Assembly: GCA_947494325.1 (NCBI GenBank)
Contig: CANLUS010000003.1
Location: 1-64,000, forward strand
Length of the DNA: 64,000 nucleotides
Direction: 5' to 3'
DNA from: an uncultured Flavobacteriaceae bacterium
Lineage (GTDB): Bacteria; Bacteroidota; Bacteroidia; Flavobacteriales; Flavobacteriaceae
The notes under the pieces were generated by a model. It saw nothing but the letters and a program-made list of their open reading frames with translations. It was not told the DNA's origin and made no database searches. The translations under genes were made by a program, and so were the position numbers. Shown here piece by piece: positions 8,225 to 17,420 of this stretch (position 1 is the stretch's first letter; the number at the start of each line of letters is the position of its first letter).

Positions 8225-8785
8225 TTATAATTTGGGTACGTATAGGTTATCATCAAACTGTCTACGTAAATCATTCATTTCTCCAGAAATGCTGGCATCA
8301 AATTGTTTGTCACCAACACGTAATATAAAACCACCAATAATAGATGGATCAATAATATTTTCGATTGTCACTTTTTTTCCTACAATCTCCTTAACTTTTG
8401 AAAGGATTTTCTCTTTTAAATCATCCGTTAAAGGAACAGCAGAGGTAACAATAGCTGCCTGAGTTCCTTTATGGAAATCATATATAATAGTATATTGTGT
8501 TGCAACATCAGCCAATATCGACAACCGTTTATTCTCTACTAACTGATGGATTAATCCCTTAGATAAATTATTGATTGATTCACCAAATATTGCCAAGAGC
8601 GTTTTCTCTTTTGTTTCTAATTTCACAACAGGGCTATTAAGAACGACTTGCAATTCTTTAGAATCATTAATCGTACTAGCAATCAATTGCATGTTCTCAT
8701 TCACTTCATCAGCCTTGTTTTGATCTATCCCTAGACTTAACACTGCTTTTGCATATCGTATGGCTGCTCTTGTTTGTTGTTTCAT
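8225..8785 (-). CDS. atpH: F1F0 ATP synthase subunit delta
   Basis: Part of the peripheral stalk that links F1 to F0. The 186-residue protein has the all-helical N-terminal domain (AAIRYAKAVLSLGIDQNKADEV) and the C-terminal pattern IDPSIIGGFILRVGDKQFDASI near residues 142-165, which is the delta/OSCP signature. It starts 20 bp after atpF. No unusual insertions. Confidence 0.97.
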   Translation of the reverse strand: MKQQTRAAIRYAKAVLSLGIDQNKADEVNENMQLIASTINDSKELQVVLNSPVVKLETKEKTLLAIFGESINNLSKGLIHQLVENKRLSILADVATQYTIIYDFHKGTQAAIVTSAVPLTDDLKEKILSKVKEIVGKKVTIENIIDPSIIGGFILRVGDKQFDASISGEMNDLRRQFDDNLYVPKL

Positions 8786-8805
8786 TTTATTAGCAATCTA
8801 TATGA

Positions 8806-9300
8806 TTAGTTCAATTCGATATCCCCTAACATTTTCTCCACCAATGCTACTTGCTTATCTTTACTCGCAAGTTCGTCTTTCATTACTTTTTCGGCGATAT
8901 TAATAGATAGATCAGCTACTTGATTCTTTAAATCAGTAATTGCAGCTAATTTCTCATTTTGGATAGTTGTTTTCGCCTGCTCAATAAGTTTAGTTGCCTG
9001 TGCTTTCGCTTCTTCTTTTGCTTCTGAGATCATAGTATCTTTAATCTCACGAGCTTCTTTGATCATCGCATCTCTTTCAGCACGAGCTTCCTTTAAAATC
9101 TTTTCGTTGTCAGATTTTAAATTCTCCATTTCTTCACGGGCTTTATCAGCTTCAGCCAATGCATTTTTTATAGAATCTTCTCTATCGCTTACGGCACCAA
9201 GAATAGGTTTCCAAGCGAATTTTCTTAAAACCAATAACAAACATAAAAATGTGATGGCTGTCCAAAATACCAATCCAAAACCTGGGTTTACTAAATCCAT
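8806..9300 (-). CDS. atpF: F1F0 ATP synthase subunit b
   Basis: The stator subunit. At 164 residues it has one N-terminal membrane segment (GFGLVFWTAITFLCLLLVL, about residues 7-25) followed by a long, highly charged helix rich in K, E and A that would dimerise as a right-handed coiled coil. It lies between atpE (90 bp) and atpH (20 bp). The organism has a single b gene here, so the stalk is probably a homodimer. Confidence 0.97.
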   Translation of the reverse strand: MDLVNPGFGLVFWTAITFLCLLLVLRKFAWKPILGAVSDREDSIKNALAEADKAREEMENLKSDNEKILKEARAERDAMIKEAREIKDTMISEAKEEAKAQATKLIEQAKTTIQNEKLAAITDLKNQVADLSINIAEKVMKDELASKDKQVALVEKMLGDIELN

Positions 9301-9390
9301 ATTAAAATATTTTATTCAATTCTTAATTTAAACTTTTGAAACACAGAAGTAACCAACCGTTACTTCTGTGTTCAACTTGTGGTCAATTTT

Positions 9391-9615
<225 letters not shown>

Positions 9616-9619
9616 TTAA

Positions 9620-10705
9620 TTAATGATGTTCTTCTTCTGTTGCCATCCCAAAATAAAGGGCAGACAAAATTGTAAAAATATACGCTTGAATCGCTGTTAC
9701 TACAATCTCTATTACAGTAATAAATAATGAGAATGCTACCGAAACAGGAGCTAGCGCAATAGTTTTAAATATAAATATCAAAGACATTAGCGCTAAGATG
9801 ATAATGTGGCCTGCCGTTATGTTAGCAAACAAACGTATCATTAGCGAAATTGGCTTTGTGAAAATTCCGATAATTTCTATTGGCATTAAAAATATTTTCA
9901 TTGGTACTGGTACCCCAGGCATCCAAAAAATATGTTTCCAATAGTTTTTGTTTCCACTTAAGGTGGTGATGATAAATGTGAATAGAGCTAATGTCATTGT
10001 AAAAGCAATATTTCCACTTAGGTTGGCCCCGTTTAAAATAGGAATCAATCCAAAAATATTATTAATCCATATAAAGAAAAAGATGGTTAATAAATAGGGC
10101 ATGTATCTCTTATATTTTTTTTCACCAATCATCGGTCTTGCAATGTCATCTCTTACAAAAACAATTAAAGGTTCTACAAAACCAGCAATACCTGTTGGCA
10201 CACCGTCTTTTGATTTTTTATAGCTTCGTGCAGCAGTTAAGAAAATAAGTAATAAAACGATGACTGAAACCCACATCATAAATACGTTCCTCGTAATAGA
10301 AAAATCCAACGGCTTTACAGCATTTTTTGGATGATGTTCCTCATCAAATGCTACAGCAGTGGCACCATCATTTAATTGGTAAATTTTTTCATGTAGTTTT
10401 ACGAACTTTCCGCCATTTTTTTCTACAATCGTATGACCTGTGTCGTCATGATGAAATTCGCTAGACATGAATGTGGTCAAACCATTGTCAGTCCATAAAA
10501 TAATTGGTAGCGGTAATGATACAGGCTTATTATTGATGTCAATAATATGAAATTCATGAGCATCTTTCACGTGATGCATAATCATCTCTTTGGCGTCAAA
10601 AGGCTTGTCTTCAGTTTCTTTAGTGTCTTCAATTATAGCAAATCCGTTCAAGGAAATTAATAAAAAGAATCCTAGTAAAAATGTTCTAAAGATATTGATT
10701 CGCAT
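9620..10705 (-). CDS. atpB: F1F0 ATP synthase subunit a
   Basis: The proton-channel subunit. From this start the protein has 361 residues and opens with a signal-peptide-like segment (IFRTFLLGFFLLISLNGFA); an extracytoplasmic domain of about 130 residues rich in H, D and E precedes the membrane core, as is usual in Bacteroidetes. The essential arginine is in SLMIRLFANITAGH (about residue 300). A longer reading frame begins 51 bp upstream at 10756, but that start lies inside the -7 promoter element, so the internal Met is preferred. First gene of the core atp operon. Confidence 0.95.
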   Translation of the reverse strand: MRINIFRTFLLGFFLLISLNGFAIIEDTKETEDKPFDAKEMIMHHVKDAHEFHIIDINNKPVSLPLPIILWTDNGLTTFMSSEFHHDDTGHTIVEKNGGKFVKLHEKIYQLNDGATAVAFDEEHHPKNAVKPLDFSITRNVFMMWVSVIVLLLIFLTAARSYKKSKDGVPTGIAGFVEPLIVFVRDDIARPMIGEKKYKRYMPYLLTIFFFIWINNIFGLIPILNGANLSGNIAFTMTLALFTFIITTLSGNKNYWKHIFWMPGVPVPMKIFLMPIEIIGIFTKPISLMIRLFANITAGHIIILALMSLIFIFKTIALAPVSVAFSLFITVIEIVVTAIQAYIFTILSALYFGMATEEEHH

Positions 10706-10745
10706 TGCTTGTAAATTATAAATATATGTCTCTAAAAATTCGGTG

Positions 10746-10776
10746 CAAATGTACATACATTATATGAAACAACAAA
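10746..10776 (-). promoter_or_regulatory. Bacteroidetes-type promoter in front of atpB
   Basis: On the minus strand TTTG (10776-10773), a 19-bp spacer and TACATTTG (10753-10746) match the -33 and -7 consensus TTTG / TAnnTTTG. Transcription would begin a few bases downstream, about 35 nt before the chosen atpB start. The core atp genes can therefore be transcribed apart from the bactofilin and DUF6168 genes. Confidence 0.65.
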
Positions 10777-10832
10777 CAATATTCTAAGGATTATTTATAC
10801 CTTTTTTTTAGGGGGTTTTTTTATTTGATTTT

Positions 10833-11231
10833 TTACTGTTTTTTTTGGAGAAATGTGTTGATTGTAAAGACTTCAAAAAATAAAAATAAGAAATATGGGA
10901 TGAAGAAATTAATGACATCTATTTTTTTGTTTTCAATGTCAGATAAGAGAAGTGGAAGTAGAAAAATAATGGCCAAAATCATTTTTAAAACAGTGGCTCC
11001 TAAGAACAAATTAAAAATAGTGATATTGCCGTTTGAATATCTATAATTTATAACGGTAAACACAAGAAAAGTGACGACAAACAGAAAAAGATAAATTTGC
11101 CAGATTGCGAAAAACAGGTTGGTGTCGACAAAATAATAACTCAAATAGCTATGTGCTCCACCTATAATAAGGGTGAAAAGCACAATTTTTAGTAGAAAAT
11201 CTAACTGTCTGCTTTTAAAAACGGAGTTCAT
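10833..11231 (-). CDS. DUF6168-like four-helix membrane protein of the atp locus
   Basis: A 132-residue protein with four predicted membrane segments (about residues 13-30, 38-60, 72-95 and 105-125), separated by short polar loops. It resembles the DUF6168 family, which sits in this spot between atpZ-like genes and atpB in many flavobacteria. Position and topology recall AtpI of other bacteria, which helps assemble the c-ring, but I see no sequence motif that proves this. It follows the AtpZ-like gene by 2 bp, so the two are translationally linked. Confidence 0.7.
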   Translation of the reverse strand: MNSVFKSRQLDFLLKIVLFTLIIGGAHSYLSYYFVDTNLFFAIWQIYLFLFVVTFLVFTVINYRYSNGNITIFNLFLGATVLKMILAIIFLLPLLLSDIENKKIDVINFFIPYFLFLFFEVFTINTFLQKKQ

Positions 11232-11233
11232 TT

Positions 11234-11464
11234 TTAATCATCTTTGGAAGCCGCTAATATACGCTTAATGACAAAAATAATTGCAAGAATTACAGATCCT
11301 AATGAAAAGCCAACAGTGTATAAATTATGTTTGTTTGGATAATTTTCATCTAATTTAAGTCCGGCATACGTCCCTAAACCAATGATAACAAACATTTGAA
11401 TCGCTATCCCAGAAAATCGAGCATAATTATTCTTAAGCGGTTTTTTCGGCTTTTGGTTGCTCAT
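11234..11464 (-). CDS. AtpZ/AtpI-family ATP synthase accessory protein
   Basis: A 76-residue protein with two membrane helices: YARFSGIAIQMFVIIGLGTYAGLKLD and YTVGFSLGSVILAIIFVIKRI. The GxxxGxxLD ending of helix one and the short hairpin are the pattern of the AtpZ/AtpI family, found upstream of F0 genes and thought to assist assembly or magnesium handling. Its start lies inside the end of the bactofilin gene (32-bp overlap in another frame), which points to coupled translation. Confidence 0.85.
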   Translation of the reverse strand: MSNQKPKKPLKNNYARFSGIAIQMFVIIGLGTYAGLKLDENYPNKHNLYTVGFSLGSVILAIIFVIKRILAASKDD

Positions 11465-11831
11465 TTTTTAAAGCTTTTACAGAACCTTTCATATTACATG
11501 AAGCATTAAAAGTAGCGCCAGGCTCAACAGAAAGCTTATCTAAAACAACTTCTCCAGAAATATTTGCTGTCGACTTCAATGATAACAATTGATCTACCAT
11601 CAAATTTCCAGAAAATTTACCTTCTATATCGGCATTTGTACATTCTATATTACCATCAACAGTTCCTTCACGGCCAATTACAACACGACCTTTTGTTTTG
11701 ATAGTACCTTTTACACTTCCATCAATTCTAAAGTCTCCTTCAGATTTAATATCACCAACAAATGCGGTATCTTTTCCTATAATATTTCTTGCTAGTACTT
11801 GGTTTGGACCTGATTTTTTTTCAGAAAACAT
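11433..11831 (-). CDS. Bactofilin (polymer-forming cytoskeletal protein)
   Basis: A 132-residue protein whose middle is the beta-helical bactofilin domain: IGKDTAFVGDIKSEGDFRIDGSVKGTIKTKGRVVIG and then repeated short strands with G, D and I/V at fixed spacing (DGNIECTNADIEGKFSGNL). Short disordered tails flank the domain. Bactofilins form nucleotide-free filaments that position cell-wall or motility machinery. It lies between sprE (38 bp) and the AtpZ-like gene, an order found in many flavobacteria. Confidence 0.92.
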   Translation of the reverse strand: MFSEKKSGPNQVLARNIIGKDTAFVGDIKSEGDFRIDGSVKGTIKTKGRVVIGREGTVDGNIECTNADIEGKFSGNLMVDQLLSLKSTANISGEVVLDKLSVEPGATFNASCNMKGSVKALKNEQPKAEKTA

Positions 11832-11869
11832 AATTTTTTATTTTAAAATTTAACTCCGTTTCAATTCTC

Positions 11870-14158
11870 TTAATTCTTTTTCACTGGGGGAGTATTCATA
11901 TTTTCTTTTTCTGTAGCATTTAATTTAATGGTCTTGCTGGACGCTGAACCATTCATATCGTCTCGTAATTTAATAGCATGTTTACCTTCGACGGTATTTG
12001 GATAGCTCAAAGCTACAAAATCTATCGCTTTTTTGAAAGCATCTATCCCTTTAGTTTGTTTTACAGCATAGGCCTTTAGTAATTCGAACTTCGGAATGAT
12101 TGGTAAATCTTTAAACTGTTGGACAGCCTTTTCGGATCTTAAGTAAACTTCTTCATAATGTTGAAAATCATATCTACAATAGATTTCATTATACACATCT
12201 TCTGGAGTTTTTACCTTACTATCATAAGCCAGTATTTCATCTGGATTCAGAATAATCGTTGCATATCTAGAATCTGGATAGTTAGAAACGACTTCTTCTT
12301 TATATGTATTGCTTTTTTCGACATCAAAATTGGCATAAATTTTATGCAAATGGTACTTTATAGGAAGTATTAAGTTTTCTTTAGGTGCAAGCGTGAGTAA
12401 AGTCTCTAAACGATCTGCCGCTAACTGATATTCTTTAAATTGCTCTTTATAGATCAATCCTAGTTGATAATACGCATCATTGCGTAATACCACAATACTA
12501 TCGATAGCAGATTGCTCTTTCGGAATACCACTTAAATAATAATCTAAGTCAAATTTTTTACTATCATCGATTGGAACTTTCGCCTCAATTAGCGGATTGT
12601 TGGCATCAGCGTTATTGGAAATTAAAGATTGTTTGTCTGAAAGTCTCCAGTTATCTTCTAACGTACGGTTGCCCCAAACCCTTCTAAATTCTTGCTCTCC
12701 GAAACCGGCCACTCGAACATTATAGAAATAAAAAGCGTCGCCCGCGCTAGCCACATCATTATTAGTGTCAAAATCTCCAAAACCAGAAGTAAGGATTTCT
12801 TGTTCTTCCTTTTTCTTAGCTTCTTCGGCTTCAATCTTTAATTGATCAATATACTTTTGATAGTAATCTGTTTGTTCTTCTTCCGTCATCGCGGCAATCG
12901 TAAGAATGCTATCACCTACTTGAGCAATTCCTTCAAAAAGAATAACTTCATCTAAACTTTTACGAACTCGGGTGAGGCGTCTTATCCGCTTGGTATTTCT
13001 GTTGTTTGCCAATTGTAAAACGCTGTCATAATAAGCTCCAGCAAGTTTAAAACTTGCCTTTTCAAAATTAATATTGCCTAAAGCTTCATATGATAACTCT
13101 TGTTGAAACGGTTTCGCATCGTTCGTTCTAATTGAGTTGTTTAAATTTGCAATGGCTAGATCAATGCTATCATTTTCTATTTCAATCAGAGCTTTCTGAT
13201 AATACAATTCATCTAAATAAGGACGATTATCTCTATCTTTAATCAGTTTATTAAGTGTTTTAAATACGAGCGCTGTACTATCCGTACTCCCATAGTTTTT
13301 AGCACGATCTATTTGTGCGTGAATTTTATATCTATATGGCGCTCTTCTAAAATTAATGAGCTGTTCAAAGGTAATATTCGAAGAGTCTATGTTCTGTTGC
13401 TCTCTGTATAATTGCCCTAGAATAAAAAGGTTTCGAGCCTTTAATTTGTTATTGACAGAATACAGCACTGCTTCATTTAGATTTTTGATTATCGCCTCGG
13501 TACTATCCAAAGATTCGTAGACCATGGCTTTCGTAGTGTAGGCGTTTTCAATTATTTTTAACGGAAGCGTATCATCTTTGAGTAGAATATCGAGTGTTTC
13601 TATTGCTAATTTTTCATTTTGTAGTCGAACTAAGGTTTTGGCTTGCCAAATTTTTGTTTCGTCACGCAGTGGAAGATCTGTGTAGTTCCCTAAGATAAAA
13701 TTAAACGCCTCTAATGCGGGAACAAAACGTTGCTGGTAATACCGAGTTTTTCCTAATAAAAGATAAGCATCATCAATCTGTTTGTTCCGTTCGATGTTAG
13801 CAATTTTCATCGAATGTTTTTGAATTGCTTTAATGGCTTTCTGTTCGGCTTTTTCAAAACCTTCAAGTGTTTCTTCTTCGTCATCTGGTTTTTCTTCTGA
13901 CGATTCCTCGATTGCGATTTCCTTCTCTACAATCTTCAGAGGTTCAATTGGTAAGCGAACCCAAAAGTTATCGTTATAGCGATCATCGATCTGTTGTTTT
14001 TCTTGATCGAATGCCACCTGACCATTATATAAGACATTGTATTTCGTTGTAACCGAATGAAAACTGCGATTTACCATCGAGTTTTTCGTAGTAGAGCAAG
14101 CTACAACTAGCATAAAAATGCTTAAAAGAAATAAAGCGCTAAAAATTCCTTTTTTCAA
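11870..14158 (-). CDS. sprE: Type IX secretion / gliding motility lipoprotein SprE (PorW)
   Basis: A 762-residue lipoprotein with signal peptide and lipobox (LVVACS, Cys at about residue 21) followed by many TPR-like helical pairs, for example KTRYYQQRFVPALEAFNFIL and YYQLGLIYKEQFKEYQLAADRL. The N-terminal stretch after the Cys (HSVTTKYNVLYNGQVAF) is characteristic of SprE of Flavobacterium and PorW of Porphyromonas, which support the type IX secretion system at the inner face of the outer membrane. A TTG start is required, because a stop lies 8 codons upstream with no ATG between. It heads the block sprE-bactofilin-atp accessory genes. Confidence 0.9.
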   Translation of the reverse strand: MKKGIFSALFLLSIFMLVVACSTTKNSMVNRSFHSVTTKYNVLYNGQVAFDQEKQQIDDRYNDNFWVRLPIEPLKIVEKEIAIEESSEEKPDDEEETLEGFEKAEQKAIKAIQKHSMKIANIERNKQIDDAYLLLGKTRYYQQRFVPALEAFNFILGNYTDLPLRDETKIWQAKTLVRLQNEKLAIETLDILLKDDTLPLKIIENAYTTKAMVYESLDSTEAIIKNLNEAVLYSVNNKLKARNLFILGQLYREQQNIDSSNITFEQLINFRRAPYRYKIHAQIDRAKNYGSTDSTALVFKTLNKLIKDRDNRPYLDELYYQKALIEIENDSIDLAIANLNNSIRTNDAKPFQQELSYEALGNINFEKASFKLAGAYYDSVLQLANNRNTKRIRRLTRVRKSLDEVILFEGIAQVGDSILTIAAMTEEEQTDYYQKYIDQLKIEAEEAKKKEEQEILTSGFGDFDTNNDVASAGDAFYFYNVRVAGFGEQEFRRVWGNRTLEDNWRLSDKQSLISNNADANNPLIEAKVPIDDSKKFDLDYYLSGIPKEQSAIDSIVVLRNDAYYQLGLIYKEQFKEYQLAADRLETLLTLAPKENLILPIKYHLHKIYANFDVEKSNTYKEEVVSNYPDSRYATIILNPDEILAYDSKVKTPEDVYNEIYCRYDFQHYEEVYLRSEKAVQQFKDLPIIPKFELLKAYAVKQTKGIDAFKKAIDFVALSYPNTVEGKHAIKLRDDMNGSASSKTIKLNATEKENMNTPPVKKN

Positions 14159-14312
14159 AATGAGATAATGTCTAATATTCTAACTTAAAACCAGCCTATT
14201 TATTGCGAATAGATGCGTAAAAGTACAAATATTTATATATGAAAATTAGGCTTTCTTTAAAAGTTTGAAATATGGATGCCTTCTATTATAAAAACTTCCA
14301 AAAGAATTATGG

Positions 14313-15008
14313 TTAAATGGCAAAGTAACTCTCTAATTCTTCGAGTGTTTTAGAGGAAGTTTGAATATCTTTCACAACAAGTCCTTTATCCAATACCACA
14401 ATGCGCTCACAAACCTCAGTAACATGATTAAGGTCATGACTTGAAACAAGTAAAGTTACATCGCGATCTTCGGTTAAGGTTTTTAATAATTGCTTCAATC
14501 GAATTTGGGTTGTTGGATCTAAATTTGCAAAAGGTTCGTCTAAAATAACAACACTTGGATTGCCCATCATGGCGGCCACGATCCCTGCTTTTTTCTGATT
14601 TCCTTTAGAGAGGTCTCTTAGATATTTTTTCTTTCCAATAATTTCATCATTAAAAAGCTCATCGAACTGTTCAAGATAGGTGTCGACATCGGCCGTATTC
14701 ATGCCTCTTAGATCTCCAATAAAGTAAAAGTATTCTTCGGGCGTTAAGTATCCGATTAAAAAACTCTCATCTATAAAAGATCCAGTAAATGATTTCCAGT
14801 CTTCACTTTCATTGACTACAATGTTATTATTTTTAATCTGACCAGTTGTTGGTCTTATAAGATCAAGTAGCATGTTAAAGTAAGTCGTTTTACCTGCACC
14901 GTTATTTCCAACAAGTCCAAAACTTTCGCCTTTAGGAATGTCTAATGAGTCTATATTAAGCACCTCTGCTTGACCGTATTTTTTTGAAATATTTTTTGAA
15001 GTTATCAT
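14313..15008 (-). CDS. ABC transporter ATP-binding protein
   Basis: A 231-residue ATPase. The Walker A motif GNNGAGKTT is near residue 37, the signature motif appears as LSKGNQKKAG (the usual second Gly is Lys), Walker B is VVILDEP near residue 152 and the switch His is in SSHD. The short single-domain form fits the partner of the multi-span protein encoded just upstream on the same strand (23 bp away). Substrate and direction are unknown; this type usually pairs with exporters or membrane-remodelling permeases. Transcribed after the permease gene. Confidence 0.9.
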   Translation of the reverse strand: MITSKNISKKYGQAEVLNIDSLDIPKGESFGLVGNNGAGKTTYFNMLLDLIRPTTGQIKNNNIVVNESEDWKSFTGSFIDESFLIGYLTPEEYFYFIGDLRGMNTADVDTYLEQFDELFNDEIIGKKKYLRDLSKGNQKKAGIVAAMMGNPSVVILDEPFANLDPTTQIRLKQLLKTLTEDRDVTLLVSSHDLNHVTEVCERIVVLDKGLVVKDIQTSSKTLEELESYFAI

Positions 15009-15031
15009 GATGTTTTGTGTTAGCGTTTTGG

Positions 15032-16501
15032 TTATGATTTTTGATCGAATGCATGAATTGCAGCATATTTATCTTTGATATACTTTTTCTCAATCAAATT
15101 CATAAAATAATTTTTAAATAAGAGACCTATAACTCCCAAGGCGGCAACTGCAATAAGTCCAGCGTTGGCATCGACGAACTTATTAAATAACCAATATAAA
15201 AGCATTGGAAATACCATAAGCGGAATAATGATAAGAAATTGAGTGGCGCTTGTACCTTGCATATTGGAGAATCCACTTTTTTCTAAATCAATTCGTTTTC
15301 GGTTGAATGATCCTGCATATAAAAGAAACAAGGAGTTGAAGCCAATGTTAAAGATTGCTCCAGCTGTTATCATGAGAAAAATATCCATTCCATAATATAA
15401 ATAAGGAATACTTAAAAAGTAAAGAATTGTAGTCATCGCTACCATAAGGAACCATTTGCTTTCTAAAAATTTACGATAACGTATGTTTTGACTCATGAGC
15501 ATTTTATAATGAGAGCTATCCCAAGCCGGTACGAATTGGCCATAATTTAGGGTAAATCCACCCGTTACAAAGAGTGCTGCGAAAAGTAAAAAACCTGGCA
15601 TCTTTTCGCGATATATCGGATTGTCAAAAAAGATCAATCCATAGAATAGAAAAAGAAATGACATTAGAAAAACTGTTTTGGTACGTTTGTTTCGCCAAAT
15701 AAGACGAATGTCATTTTTAATGAACGGTGCAACATCTCCTAATCTATCGGCCCATGATAAATCAGCTGATTTAGCTTCCTTTACCTTTTGTGAAACAGCG
15801 TCGTCTAAATAAACCTTGTCCTTTAATAGGTTGAAATTTAAATAGTATAAAATCACGGCAAGGGCCAAAGGAATCAGCGCAATGACTGGATTGTTTACAA
15901 TCGCATCAAAAATCTGCTGACTGTAAATTGTAATATCGAAAATTTCGAAGTTTTGCATGGCGATCAATCCAACGGTGACAACAGCAATAATCCAAAAAGC
16001 CACATTATTCTTGTTGATGAGAAAATTCAAGAAATTGATCGCTTGTATTATAAATATCATGGCAAATAACCATCCTAGAACGCCTTGAACACTATAGCCT
16101 TCTTTTATAAGCACCACAGAAAAAGGAATATAGAAAAATAATGACATAAAATTAAAGAATGAAAATGCCGATTTTCCTAATACGAAATGTACCAAACTAC
16201 TTTTTTTAATCGGTAAAATGAGCATTGGCTTTATGTTCATTATGGGCAGTTTTTGCATGAGATATCGAAATATCAAATCACCTAAAATTGCAAAAACCAG
16301 AAAAGAATTAACAATTTGCAAGGGATCTTGTTCGGGATATTCTTTTTTCAATAAATAATAACCGCCAATGCCAATTGATAAAAATGAGATGATAAAATAC
16401 AAGGCAAAAAAGGCCATTAAAATTTTTAATGCGATCCCTTTTCCCCAATATGATGAACGGAAGTATTGTTTCCACTCTAGTTTGAGAAAGTGTAAAATCA
16501 T
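15032..16501 (-). CDS. DUF5687 ABC transporter permease
   Basis: A 489-residue protein with about twelve predicted membrane segments in two clusters split by a charged loop around residues 225-275 (SQKVKEAKSADLSWADRL ... FIKNDIRLIWRNKRTKT). This layout is that of DUF5687, a Bacteroidetes family encoded next to a single ABC ATPase, as here. The N-terminal LEWKQYFRSSYWGKGI resembles the coupling helix of ABC-2 type exporters. No substrate can be inferred. Confidence 0.85.
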   Translation of the reverse strand: MILHFLKLEWKQYFRSSYWGKGIALKILMAFFALYFIISFLSIGIGGYYLLKKEYPEQDPLQIVNSFLVFAILGDLIFRYLMQKLPIMNIKPMLILPIKKSSLVHFVLGKSAFSFFNFMSLFFYIPFSVVLIKEGYSVQGVLGWLFAMIFIIQAINFLNFLINKNNVAFWIIAVVTVGLIAMQNFEIFDITIYSQQIFDAIVNNPVIALIPLALAVILYYLNFNLLKDKVYLDDAVSQKVKEAKSADLSWADRLGDVAPFIKNDIRLIWRNKRTKTVFLMSFLFLFYGLIFFDNPIYREKMPGFLLFAALFVTGGFTLNYGQFVPAWDSSHYKMLMSQNIRYRKFLESKWFLMVAMTTILYFLSIPYLYYGMDIFLMITAGAIFNIGFNSLFLLYAGSFNRKRIDLEKSGFSNMQGTSATQFLIIIPLMVFPMLLYWLFNKFVDANAGLIAVAALGVIGLLFKNYFMNLIEKKYIKDKYAAIHAFDQKS

Positions 16502-16600
16502 GTTGAGTTGTTTGATAATATTGGTAGTAAGATAGCTTTTTTTGTTACAATTTTAGTAAAAAAAATATAATGACCTTCCCAAATCTGCAGGTAATCATGG

Positions 16601-16655
16601 TATAGTTAAAAGACTTTAACTATAACGATATTAATGTCGAATATCGTTATTTTTG
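16601..16655 (+). promoter_or_regulatory. Two abutting inverted repeats and a -7 element before the orphan gene
   Basis: A perfect 10-4-10 inverted repeat (TATAGTTAAA, AGAC, TTTAACTATA; 16601-16624) shares two bases with a perfect 10-7-10 inverted repeat (TAACGATATT, AATGTCG, AATATCGTTA; 16623-16649). The second runs directly into TATTTTTG (16648-16655), which fits TAnnTTTG. No TTG lies at -33; that position is inside the repeats. The start codon follows 34 bp later. The arrangement looks like a double operator covering the promoter. The rest of the 188-bp gap shows nothing. Confidence 0.6.
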
Positions 16656-16689
16656 CAACGATCAATTTTTAAGAAAAGATTTTCATAAC

Positions 16690-17415
16690 ATGAATAAAGA
16701 AGCACTTTTGGAAGCAATCATTATTGGGTATCGCAATGTGATTACTGAGAAATATGCTTATGAAACACTCAAGAAAAGAAACGATATGCCGATCGCATAT
16801 TCTAAAGCAGTATCGATCAACATAAAAAATTATTTTTTAGAATATTCATACCCTGAGCCCAAGAAGCGACAAGAATTGAATGAAGCTTTTCAAAGTTTAG
16901 ATCACTATCTAAAAAATCCAGAAAAACTAATGCGCTTGGTGGTAGATTCGGTTAGTATTGTTTTTAAGTATGGAAAACATTTGCCGAAGATATTGGGTGC
17001 GGGAATCAAGGCTTTAAAAGCGTTTAGAAGAGCTAGTAAATTAGAGGACGCGTTGCTTGTCGCTGCGTTAGATTCGAAGAAAGAACCTCCCTTTTCGGCA
17101 ATCGATATCAATACGTTTTTAAATGAACTTTCTAAAGAACAGCTAGATGCTTATATAAAAAGCATCAACAATTTATTTGAAGTCTTATGCGACACACGAT
17201 TGATGTCTAAGATTAAGAAAATATTGGAACTGTTAATTAAAAAAATGAAAGATCGCCCTAAGATCTATTCAGCTCAAGACATTAGCGGTTTAGAAATAGG
17301 TCAAGAGATCATTGTTGAAGCAGATACTATTTTTAATGATCTGTCGGCAAAGGAAGCGAACGAAGTCTTTGAGTTCATTATGAAGATGGAGAAAGAGCTT
17401 TTAAATCTTTCCTAA
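16690..17415 (+). CDS. Orphan helical protein of unknown function
   Basis: I do not recognise this 241-residue protein. It is predicted almost wholly helical, rich in K, E, L and I, without a signal peptide or clear membrane segment. A basic, amphipathic or weakly hydrophobic stretch lies at about residues 90-115 (VSIVFKYGKHLPKILGAGIKALKAF) and might contact a membrane or pack a helical bundle. The N-terminal LEAIIIGYRNVITEKYAYETLKK looks like a helical hairpin. It is a single gene between divergent and convergent neighbours, so it forms its own transcription unit, with an unusually ordered upstream region. Real coding is supported by its length, codon pattern and terminator. Confidence 0.75.
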   Translation: MNKEALLEAIIIGYRNVITEKYAYETLKKRNDMPIAYSKAVSINIKNYFLEYSYPEPKKRQELNEAFQSLDHYLKNPEKLMRLVVDSVSIVFKYGKHLPKILGAGIKALKAFRRASKLEDALLVAALDSKKEPPFSAIDINTFLNELSKEQLDAYIKSINNLFEVLCDTRLMSKIKKILELLIKKMKDRPKIYSAQDISGLEIGQEIIVEADTIFNDLSAKEANEVFEFIMKMEKELLNLS

Positions 17416-17420
17416 AACTG

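Noticed and set aside
10706-10756. 17-codon N-terminal extension of the ATP synthase a subunit
   Set aside because: The upstream Met lies inside the -7 promoter element, and the internal start gives a normal signal peptide.
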